From: Candidatus Schekmanbacteria bacterium
Lineage (GTDB): Bacteria > Schekmanbacteria > GWA2-38-11 > J061
Direction: 5' to 3'
DNA length: 14,403 nucleotides
NCBI GenBank assembly: GCA_003695725.1
Contig: RFHX01000065.1
Location: 1-14,403 of the forward strand
The translations under genes and the position numbers were made by a program. Below are positions 1 to 6,769 of this stretch, one piece after another (positions within the stretch are counted from its first letter, which is position 1; each line of letters starts with the position of its first letter). The notes beneath the pieces are model-generated. The model made no database searches and had not been told where the DNA came from. It saw only the letters and a list, made by a program, of their open reading frames with translations.

Positions 1-47
1 ATATTAGGGACAATACAATGAAATTTACTAAGATGGTAGTAAGAGCT

Positions 48-1205
48 CTATCCTTTTTTTAATATTACATAACCTACAATTCCGGAAATAAAAGAGGCAC
101 CTATTATTGCAAGCTTGTCTGTGTACTGAAAGATACTAGTGTCACTGAAGGCAAGAGTGGAAATGAATAAGCTCATAGTAAAGCCGATACCTGTAAATAC
201 TGAAACTCCATAAAACTGTCTCCAGTTGCTGTTATCCGGTAATTTTGCCAATTTGAGTTTTATTGTTATCCAACTAAAGCCAAATACCCCTATCTGTTTT
301 CCCAAAAATAGTCCTGCCAAAATTCCTAAAGGGACAGTTTCTAACATCTGATTGAAGGATATTTCTGTGAAATTAACTCCTGCATTGACAAAGGCAAATA
401 GCGGAAGTATCAGAAAGGCGACGACAAAATGCAGGCTCTGTTCAAGCTCTTTGAGCGGTGATGCCTGCTCTTGATTTTTATCTGTCACATTCAGCGGTAT
501 TGTAAATGCCAGCAGAACTCCCGCCAGTGTAGCATGGACACCTGATTTCAGGACACTTAACCACAATAGAATGCCTGCAATCAAATAAAAAGATTTTCTC
601 TTTATTCCAAAAGTATTGAATAAAATCAAGATTACTAAAAAACTCATTGCAAGGGCTAATGATAGCATAGATAAATTCGTTGTATAAAAAATGGCAATGA
701 TGACAATAGCGCCCAAATCATCGATAATAGCCAGTGCTGTCAGAAATACTTTAAGAGAAATTGGAACTCTTTTCCCCAAAAGAGAAAGAATTCCAAGAGC
801 AAATGCAATATCTGTTGCTGTTGGAATAGCCCATCCCTTAGTAGCTAACGGATTGTTTTGGTTTAATATCAGATAGATTAAAGCTGGAATCACCATTCCT
901 CCAATGGCAGCGATGCCCGGCAGAGCAGCTTGTCTTAAAGATGAGAGGTGTCCTTCCAATATTTCCCTTTTTACTTCAAGCCCAATCAATAAGAAGAAAA
1001 CAGCCATTAATCCATCGTTAACCCAATGATGCAGAGATTTATTCAAATGCAATGCTCCTATTCCTATTTCTATGGGAAGATGTAAAAATGATTCATAGTA
1101 GTACAATAAGAATGAATTGCTGAAGATGAGAGCAACCACAGTTGCAAACATTAATAAAATACCACTTGATGATTCCTTTTCTATGAATTCTTCAATAATT
1201 TTCAT
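48..1205 (-). CDS. nhaA: Na+/H+ antiporter NhaA
   Basis: This is an inner-membrane antiporter that exports Na+ (or Li+) in exchange for H+, supporting pH and sodium homeostasis. The 385-residue product is full length for NhaA (about 390) and mostly hydrophobic, consistent with about 12 membrane helices. Functional residues sit almost exactly where E. coli NhaA has them: Asp132 in the ATDIAFALG motif (E. coli Asp133), the Asp162-Asp163 pair in IIDDLGAI (Asp163-Asp164), His224 in SGVHATLAG (His225) and Lys303 in FLGKQIG (Lys300). The ATG is preceded by a GAGG ribosome-binding site at 1211-1214, five bases upstream. It is the last gene of the same-strand series; the 131-base gap to the DUF362 gene suggests its own promoter, but I found no convincing -35/-10 pair. 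The family assignment is near certain, and nothing appears broken. Confidence 0.97.
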   Translation of the reverse strand: MKIIEEFIEKESSSGILLMFATVVALIFSNSFLLYYYESFLHLPIEIGIGALHLNKSLHHWVNDGLMAVFFLLIGLEVKREILEGHLSSLRQAALPGIAAIGGMVIPALIYLILNQNNPLATKGWAIPTATDIAFALGILSLLGKRVPISLKVFLTALAIIDDLGAIVIIAIFYTTNLSMLSLALAMSFLVILILFNTFGIKRKSFYLIAGILLWLSVLKSGVHATLAGVLLAFTIPLNVTDKNQEQASPLKELEQSLHFVVAFLILPLFAFVNAGVNFTEISFNQMLETVPLGILAGLFLGKQIGVFGFSWITIKLKLAKLPDNSNWRQFYGVSVFTGIGFTMSLFISTLAFSDTSIFQYTDKLAIIGASFISGIVGYVILKKG

Positions 1206-1270
1206 TAGTGCCTCAAAAGCGATAGTGTAGAGTTTAACATATCAGGCAGAATGATAGAGCATAAATTCTT

Positions 1271-1289
1271 TGATGATAAAAGATCATCA
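1271..1289. repeat. Perfect 7-bp inverted repeat upstream of nhaA
   Basis: TGATGAT and ATCATCA form perfect arms around the five-base spacer AAAAG, in the 131-base gap between the DUF362 gene and nhaA. The element lies 66 bases before the nhaA start. No clear T-run follows it in the minus-strand direction, so it is a poor intrinsic terminator for DUF362. A regulator-binding site or mRNA hairpin ahead of nhaA is equally possible. The structure is directly visible; its role is not. Confidence 0.3.
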
Positions 1290-1336
1290 TTTTATTGTGG
1301 AAAAAAATTTGCTGAAGATGGTGTTTATGCCATTTT

Positions 1337-2410
1337 TTAGATTATTTCAGCATTCGTTGTGCCGAGTCCCATCTTCTCTGCTGACCAGATGTGACCAGCC
1401 GCTTCATGGGAAACTTCAGGAATTTTCATTTCCCTTCTTTTTTCATTTATTATTCCCATTCCTACGATGTCTGCCGCAACCCTGTCTGTACTCATTACTA
1501 TTTTGTGGCTTACTCCCTGCGGGGGTGAAGATGGAGCTCCATTGAAAACACCTGCAAGGGCATCGATTACTACTAATTTTGTTTTCTTCATTAGATGTTC
1601 GCTTGCATTGACTTCGGCAATTTGCGGGTTGCAGTGATGACGGTGCATCTTGTCAAATGCTTCGGGCATATCAGGAGGGTATAGTCCCACAGATGCCTGC
1701 TCGGCAATACTTATGGTGCCATACATATTTTTCAAAGAAAGAGTTACTCCCGTAACTCCCGGGGAATCAGCAGATTTTAGGACAGGAACATTGATCAAGT
1801 AGTCAATATGTTGAGAAAGAATTTTGCTGTGTGTTCGCTCGAAGTTTTCAGATTTGATGAATACCTTTGCTTCCGGGTCAAGACCAATATTTTCAGCTCC
1901 TTTACCTATGAATGTGCCATAACATTTATATCCTTCTTTCCCTTTGTTTATCTTATATCCTGATTTCTCCAAAAATCCTTCCACATTGTCCCAAATGAGA
2001 ATATTTTCCTTTTTTATACCTGCTTCAGCCATACTGTCTGCTATGGAATAGACTACTTCAGGGTGAGAAGGAATTCGCCAATTAACACAATTCGGCTTTA
2101 TACCAATGACTTCATTCTCTTTTAAATTTGGAAAAATTTTGACCCAAGCTTCGGATATGCTTTTAGTATTTGTTATTCTCTTTATTGCTTCATCAACCAT
2201 TGCCCTTGCCAGTTTTGCATCGATTGAAAAATTATCAGTAATTGCTTTTTTGTCCTCGACTACTGCAACTATGGATTTGGCGACAGATTTTTTCCCTTCA
2301 TCAGCAAATAAAAAAGTCGGATTGATTCCCGTTATTGCAGCTGCAGCGACGGTTGATTTTAAAAAGGACCTTCTTGTTAATAGATGACTGTATGGGCATC
2401 TTTTCTTCAT
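1337..2410 (-). CDS. Tat-exported DUF362 domain protein
   Basis: This 357-residue protein begins with a clear twin-arginine export signal: TRRSFLK at residues 12-18, then a hydrophobic Ala-rich stretch (about 20-35) ending near FLFADEG. It should therefore be exported folded across the inner membrane. The remainder matches DUF362: IGIKPNCVNW near 102-111, the signature INVPVLKS...GVTGVTLSLKNMYG at about 206-231, and a late DRVAADIVG segment near 309-317. The biochemical role of DUF362 is not established; a Tat signal often accompanies a bound cofactor, but no Fe-S cysteine cluster is present (cysteines are scattered at 5, 108, 163 and 260). The start is supported by AGGAG at 2417-2421, six bases upstream. 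It follows the second GH130 gene by 89 bases, so co-transcription with the glycan operon is possible but unproven. Confidence 0.9.
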   Translation of the reverse strand: MKKRCPYSHLLTRRSFLKSTVAAAAITGINPTFLFADEGKKSVAKSIVAVVEDKKAITDNFSIDAKLARAMVDEAIKRITNTKSISEAWVKIFPNLKENEVIGIKPNCVNWRIPSHPEVVYSIADSMAEAGIKKENILIWDNVEGFLEKSGYKINKGKEGYKCYGTFIGKGAENIGLDPEAKVFIKSENFERTHSKILSQHIDYLINVPVLKSADSPGVTGVTLSLKNMYGTISIAEQASVGLYPPDMPEAFDKMHRHHCNPQIAEVNASEHLMKKTKLVVIDALAGVFNGAPSSPPQGVSHKIVMSTDRVAADIVGMGIINEKRREMKIPEVSHEAAGHIWSAEKMGLGTTNAEII

Positions 2411-2499
2411 TGGAATCTCCTAAAAAAAGAAAATGTTTGCAAAAAACTCAAGGCAAAAACAGAAAAAAATTAGAACATTTAGTTTTTTTATTCAAGTTT

Positions 2500-3441
2500 T
2501 CAAAGTGGATTCCTCTTTTTTTTAAGGCATAATTCAACAAGTTCTTCAACTATTGCCGTGCCAACACACATAACGGTGTCAGCACCGCCCCAATAAAGCT
2601 TCAATGTACCGTCATCTTCGGGCACTGCACCGCAAGAAAAAACAACATTGTGAACATAGCCAGTAATTTCCCACGAATCTTCCGGTTGTAGAATCCAATC
2701 ATCGGCAACTCCAATAATTTTACCGGGATTTTCAAGCTCATGAAGAGCAACTCCTAAGCGATATATTGAACCGTCCATAGTTTTGAATACGCCATGAAAT
2801 ATATTTAACCATCCCTTGTCAGTCCTTATAGGTGTTGCACCGGGACCTACTTTCATTTCGTCCCAATGATAATTCTGCGGCTTGATGATGATTTCAGAAT
2901 TGCCCCAGTGAATGAGGTCAGGCGAAGAAGAAATCCAAATCGACCATGGCGATATTTCTGAATGTGGTCTATCAAGACGGTAATAGAGTCCGTCAATTTT
3001 TTCAGGAAATAAAACAACATTCCTGTAATCGCATTCTGTTATAAAAGCAATTCTTTCAATATTGTTGAAATCTTCTGTTTTGGCTAATCCGATTCTTACG
3101 CCATGTCTTGAATAGGCGCTGTATGTAATGTAATAAATTCCCTCGATTTCACAAAGGCGAGGGTCTTCCACACCGTATTCTTCATAAACTGAAAAAGGTT
3201 CTTCTTTCGAAGGAGTAAGAAAGGGTTTGTCATCGGCTTGAAAATTGAATCCATCTTCACTTTCTGCCTTGCCAATTATTGAGCGCCCATTTCTCAGATG
3301 AGAGCGGAAAAGCATTATATATTTGCCATCTTTTTTGATGACAGCGGCATTATGGACTGTTTCGACAGGATAGGGAATATCCTTCTTTGTTAAAATAGGA
3401 TTCCCTTCATACCTTTTTACTAAATCTTTTTTTACTTTCAT
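2500..3441 (-). CDS. GH130 glycoside phosphorylase (probable beta-mannoside phosphorylase), copy 1
   Basis: This 313-residue five-bladed beta-propeller enzyme belongs to GH130, whose characterised members mostly split beta-mannosides with phosphate to give alpha-mannose 1-phosphate. EDPR at residues 92-95 supplies the likely catalytic Asp93. RNVVLFPEKI starts at Arg140 and RLDRP carries Arg158; the 18-residue spacing matches, as I recall, the phosphate-binding Arg pair of the mannoside phosphorylase UhgbMP. FHG supplies His216, and GGAD at 285-288 the late conserved Asp. These features favour phosphorolysis over hydrolysis. No signal peptide is present, so it should act in the cytoplasm. Its ATG follows the upstream glycosyltransferase stop by only three bases and no Shine-Dalgarno motif is visible, suggesting translational coupling. 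It is the last gene of the five-gene glycan block. The family is secure; linkage and substrate are unknown. Confidence 0.92.
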   Translation of the reverse strand: MKVKKDLVKRYEGNPILTKKDIPYPVETVHNAAVIKKDGKYIMLFRSHLRNGRSIIGKAESEDGFNFQADDKPFLTPSKEEPFSVYEEYGVEDPRLCEIEGIYYITYSAYSRHGVRIGLAKTEDFNNIERIAFITECDYRNVVLFPEKIDGLYYRLDRPHSEISPWSIWISSSPDLIHWGNSEIIIKPQNYHWDEMKVGPGATPIRTDKGWLNIFHGVFKTMDGSIYRLGVALHELENPGKIIGVADDWILQPEDSWEITGYVHNVVFSCGAVPEDDGTLKLYWGGADTVMCVGTAIVEELVELCLKKKRNPL

Positions 3442-3444
3442 TTT

Positions 3445-4488
3445 CTATATTCGTTTTACTTTTGTAGATTTTGCCTTCTCGATGGAGAGGATTTCTTCAT
3501 AAACTTTGATATAATCATTTACCATTCTTTCAACTGAGAAATTCTTTTCAACCCACCTGCGGCATTCAATGCGCGAGATATTTTTAATTTCATCAACTTT
3601 TTTTATTGCATCATCTATGCTTTCAACTAAAAAACCTGTTTTTTCCTTATCGATAACTTCAGGCATACTGCCTCTATTCTTTGCGATAACAGGTGTGCCG
3701 CATGCCATAGATTCTATTACAGAAAGTCCAAAGGGCTCGTCGAAGTTGATTGGGTGCAAAAGTGCATAAGCACCGCCCAACAATTCATCTCTTTTCTTTG
3801 GTCCTGCGCTTCCCACATAAACGATTTGTTCTCCGTCTATGAAAGGAGCAACCTTTTCATCGAAATATTTTTGGTCCTGAATGATTCCGGCAATAATCAA
3901 TTTTCTTTTTGTCTTTTTTGCAATTTCTATGCATTCATAAGTTCCTTTCTCATTATGAATCCTGCCAAAAAAGAGAAGATAGTCGCCTCCTTTCTCATTG
4001 AAAGTGAATTGATTCAAATCGATGCCATGATGTACTGTTGCAATATAATCAAGCTCGTCCGCTCTGTCCGAATTGCTGATGGAAACATAATATACTTTAC
4101 CATTGTACTTCTTATATACAGGCAAAATTTTTGGAGACGAGAAACCATGAATTGTTGTTACAACAGGTGTGGATGTCATTGCTGTATATGTCAAAGGAAG
4201 GAAATCAAAGTGATTATGGATTATATCGAATTCATCTCCTCTTTCAAAACATTCTGAGATGTGAAGACATTCCCATACTTTTGGCAAGAGAGTTTTGTCA
4301 TCCTCATATCCATGAGGAGCAACGCTTACAAGTTTAGCTGATGTAATTGAATCTGCTGTGGCAAATAGGGTTACATCAATTCCCTTTTTTACAAGACCTT
4401 CTGTAATTAATGAGACAACATTCTCCCATGGACCATAGTGGCGCGGTGGTGTCCTCCATGCTATTGGAGAAAGCATTGCGATTCGCAT
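3445..4488 (-). CDS. GT4 family glycosyltransferase
   Basis: This is a 347-residue GT-B fold retaining glycosyltransferase of family GT4, predicted to move a sugar from a nucleotide donor to a glycan or small acceptor in the cytoplasm. The N-terminal acceptor domain starts MRIAMLSPIAWRTPPRHYG and contains the HNHFD and TTIHGF segments (about 91-115). The C-terminal donor domain begins near LLFFGRIHNEKG (171-182). It carries an intact EX7E motif, Glu251 and Glu259 in DEPFGLSVIES, followed by ACGTPVIA and GSMPEV. There is no membrane segment. The gene is sandwiched between two GH130 genes, six bases after the first and three before the second, which ties synthesis and phosphorolysis together. 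Its AGGGAGG ribosome-binding site lies within the last codons of the preceding gene. Donor sugar (GDP-mannose would fit the context) and acceptor are inferred, not shown. Confidence 0.93.
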   Translation of the reverse strand: MRIAMLSPIAWRTPPRHYGPWENVVSLITEGLVKKGIDVTLFATADSITSAKLVSVAPHGYEDDKTLLPKVWECLHISECFERGDEFDIIHNHFDFLPLTYTAMTSTPVVTTIHGFSSPKILPVYKKYNGKVYYVSISNSDRADELDYIATVHHGIDLNQFTFNEKGGDYLLFFGRIHNEKGTYECIEIAKKTKRKLIIAGIIQDQKYFDEKVAPFIDGEQIVYVGSAGPKKRDELLGGAYALLHPINFDEPFGLSVIESMACGTPVIAKNRGSMPEVIDKEKTGFLVESIDDAIKKVDEIKNISRIECRRWVEKNFSVERMVNDYIKVYEEILSIEKAKSTKVKRI

Positions 4489-4494
4489 TTTTTT

Positions 4495-5439
4495 CTACTG
4501 CCTCCCTTCATATTTTTTTACCCATTGCAATAGCTCTGAAAGTTTTGCAGTTGCCATTGAAATGCTTTTGTCTGCGCAGCCATAGTATAACCTAACTTCA
4601 TTATCTTCTATAATCCATCCACAGGGGAACACGACTTTATCTACATCTCCTATCATTTCATATTCTTCTTCAGGTGAAAAAATCCATTCATCACCTCTTG
4701 AAATTACTTTGCAAGGATCGTCAAGGTCAAGAAGTGCCAACCCCAATCTATAGATGCATCCACTTACAGTCCTTTTTACGCCATGATAAAGTATGAGCCA
4801 TCCTTCATCGGTTTTAAGCGGTGGTGTTGAGGCTCCGATTTTTTCCGCATCCCACCAACTGCCTTCTCTTGCTTTGAGCAATAATTTGTGTTTTCCCCAG
4901 TGTATGAGGTCGTCTGAGAATGCAATCCATATATGCGCTCCTGTGCCGGGAAATGTTGAAACAGGCCTGTGAAGCATTGCCCATTGCCCATTTACCTTTT
5001 CAGGAAAAATTGCGGCATCTTTGTTTTCAGGGGGTAGTACAATGCCAATCCGTTCAAAAGTTATAAAATCATCTGTAAGAGCAATTGATACCAATGGCCC
5101 TGCTTTAGAAAATGATGTATATGCAACAGCCCATTTTCTAATTTCAGAAAGATAGCTTATTCTTGGGTCTTCTATTCCCCAAAATTCTTCAGGATGACGG
5201 TCAGGTTGTGGCATTAGTGTTGGCTTTTCATCGCATTTCCAATTTGTTATTCCATCACTGCTTACAGCTTTAGTCAAGTGTGATATTCCTCTCCTATCTT
5301 CTACTCTCATTAGAAGAAGCGTCGTATCATTAAATTTTGTAGCACCTGTATTGAATAGAGAGTTGGCTTTATAAGGCAGGTCTTTGACATTTAGCAAAGG
5401 ATTCCTTGAGTATCTTGTAAACAATTCTTTCTTTTCCAT
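4495..5439 (-). CDS. GH130 glycoside phosphorylase (probable beta-mannoside phosphorylase), copy 2
   Basis: This is the second GH130 enzyme of the cluster, 314 residues, without signal peptide and so probably cytoplasmic. Visible landmarks are RYSRNPLL near the start, FNTGATK (29-35), EDPR at 90-93 with likely catalytic Asp91, KDAAIFPEK (140-148), MLHRP (155-159), YHG with His219, and a late CADKS with Asp290. It is a paralogue of the GH130 gene at 2500-3441 but differs at probable contact positions: Lys140-Asp141 replaces Arg-Asn, and His157 replaces Asp. The two enzymes therefore probably handle different chain lengths, linkages or acceptors. A paired arrangement of GH130 phosphorylases is known in Thermoanaerobacter (a beta-1,2-mannobiose and an oligomannan phosphorylase). 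The gene lies 84 bases after the 408-residue transferase and six bases before the next transferase. A purine-rich AAGG lies close upstream of the ATG. Confidence 0.92.
   Translation of the reverse strand: MEKKELFTRYSRNPLLNVKDLPYKANSLFNTGATKFNDTTLLLMRVEDRRGISHLTKAVSSDGITNWKCDEKPTLMPQPDRHPEEFWGIEDPRISYLSEIRKWAVAYTSFSKAGPLVSIALTDDFITFERIGIVLPPENKDAAIFPEKVNGQWAMLHRPVSTFPGTGAHIWIAFSDDLIHWGKHKLLLKAREGSWWDAEKIGASTPPLKTDEGWLILYHGVKRTVSGCIYRLGLALLDLDDPCKVISRGDEWIFSPEEEYEMIGDVDKVVFPCGWIIEDNEVRLYYGCADKSISMATAKLSELLQWVKKYEGRQ
4501..4507 (-). promoter_or_regulatory. Ribosome-binding site inside the end of the preceding GH130 gene
   Basis: Read on the minus strand this is AGGGAGG, a strong Shine-Dalgarno sequence formed by the Glu-Gly-Arg codons just before the stop of the GH130 gene at 4495-5439. 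It lies 12 bases from the ATG of the GT4 gene (4486-4488), longer than the usual 5-9. The overlap implies that ribosomes finishing GH130 help initiate the transferase. Confidence 0.6.
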
Positions 5440-5523
5440 AATCCTTTTACCTTATGTAGAAAACATTTAGAGATTCAGGAAACGAGAAAAATTATCTATG
5501 AGAACAGCAAATCTAAGTTTATC

Positions 5524-6750
5524 TTAAAACTCCAGTCCAAGGTCGATTTTCTTGCCGAGTTTTTTGGCTTCATTTGCCAAAGCATATGCCTCATTGTATT
5601 GTTCAGCTACTTTTTCCCAACACACCACTTCTTCAAGGTATTTTTTTAGATTATTGCCAAGCTCGAGACGAAGGTTTTCATCGAGTGCCAATCTAATGAC
5701 TTTTTTCTTAAGCATTTCTTTTGTTGTGAAAAGAAGACCTCCTTCACTTTCTAATGTCTGAGCTGTCAAACCTTCAAGAGGTGCTGTCGTAATGTATGGT
5801 TTATTGAGTGCTATGATTCTTGCGAGAGTGCCTGATTGGGTTTCATCGACTGAAGGCAGGACGATAAAATCGCATGTTGCCATCATCTTATAATAGATTT
5901 CACCTCGAGGTATGAATTCATGATAATGAGCTATGCCTTTTGTTTCCAAGAATTGAACTTCACTTTTCCATTCTTCATAGTCACCTTTATGATTTGGATC
6001 GCGCATAGCACCTGCGGCAAGAAGCGACCATTCAATACCGCTTGCCTTTTTAATTTCTTCATGAATTTCTTCCCACATTGAAAGCAGAATGTCCCAGCGT
6101 TTATTGGTTTGAATCCAGCCAATCATTCCAACAATATGCTGTGTGAGTGTTGTTTTATCGAATCCCAGCTCTTTTCTGATGCCTTCAATTTCATGAAGTC
6201 CCCAACGTTTATCTGAACGCGCCCCGTGAGGGACTACCATTATATTCCTTGGTGTATCCCATCCTCTTCCGCTAAAATTCCAGTCAAGCCGCCATTTCTG
6301 GTAATGGCATTTAAATAAGACAATGTCGCTGAGTCGGCACATTTCATATATGAAATTTGCTTCAGGATCCCTCAATCTTCCATGAACAGTGTGTGGCTCT
6401 ACCACTGTTGGATAGTTCTCTATTGCTTCAAGTAATGTTAAGAACCCTTTGTTTTCATCGCCAATTCCTCTTTCATCTATATATTCATACAATCCATATT
6501 CATGTTCGAGGTGTACAGCATAAGGATCAAGTTCTTCAATTTTATCTGCAACTGGCTTCCACCAATCCCTTGAGCTTATGTCTATAAGCGGGAAAACTCC
6601 TTTTCCGCGTCCATCTGTATGGCTAATTACAAAAACCTCCCTATCTGGGTTCGCTTTTTCTATGAATTCTCTTGCTTCTTCTACGAAAGTGGCAATGCCG
6701 CACAATCTTGGTGGATATGAACTGATTAAAACTATGGGTTTTTTATTCAT
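5524..6750 (-). CDS. GT4-like glycosyltransferase with altered EX7E motif
   Basis: This 408-residue protein has the two-domain GT-B layout of GT4-type glycosyltransferases and no signal peptide or membrane helix. Its N-terminus carries SSYPPRLCGIATF (10-22), very like NYLPRRCGIATF at the start of the 772-residue neighbour, and HLEHEYGLYEY (80-90) matches NLQHEYGIFGG there. The two genes therefore share a related transferase core. The donor domain begins around VGMIGWIQTNKRW (207-219). At the usual EX7E site it reads ETQSGTLAR: Glu303 is kept but the second Glu is Arg311. An ETQSGTLA-type sequence replaces the classical EGFGL. GAGGT a few bases before the ATG acts as ribosome-binding site, and only 19 bases separate it from the upstream gene. 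Transferase family is confident; donor, acceptor and linkage are unknown. Confidence 0.88.
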   Translation of the reverse strand: MNKKPIVLISSYPPRLCGIATFVEEAREFIEKANPDREVFVISHTDGRGKGVFPLIDISSRDWWKPVADKIEELDPYAVHLEHEYGLYEYIDERGIGDENKGFLTLLEAIENYPTVVEPHTVHGRLRDPEANFIYEMCRLSDIVLFKCHYQKWRLDWNFSGRGWDTPRNIMVVPHGARSDKRWGLHEIEGIRKELGFDKTTLTQHIVGMIGWIQTNKRWDILLSMWEEIHEEIKKASGIEWSLLAAGAMRDPNHKGDYEEWKSEVQFLETKGIAHYHEFIPRGEIYYKMMATCDFIVLPSVDETQSGTLARIIALNKPYITTAPLEGLTAQTLESEGGLLFTTKEMLKKKVIRLALDENLRLELGNNLKKYLEEVVCWEKVAEQYNEAYALANEAKKLGKKIDLGLEF

Positions 6751-6769
6751 TTTTTACCTCTAAACAATT

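Noticed and set aside
2411-2499. A terminator between the last GH130 gene and the DUF362 gene.
   Set aside because: Runs of T are present on the minus strand, but I found no stable GC-containing stem before them.
3754-4257. A 167-codon plus-strand open frame opposite the GT4 gene.
   Set aside because: It lies wholly antisense to a gene with intact family motifs, and its translation has no recognisable domain.
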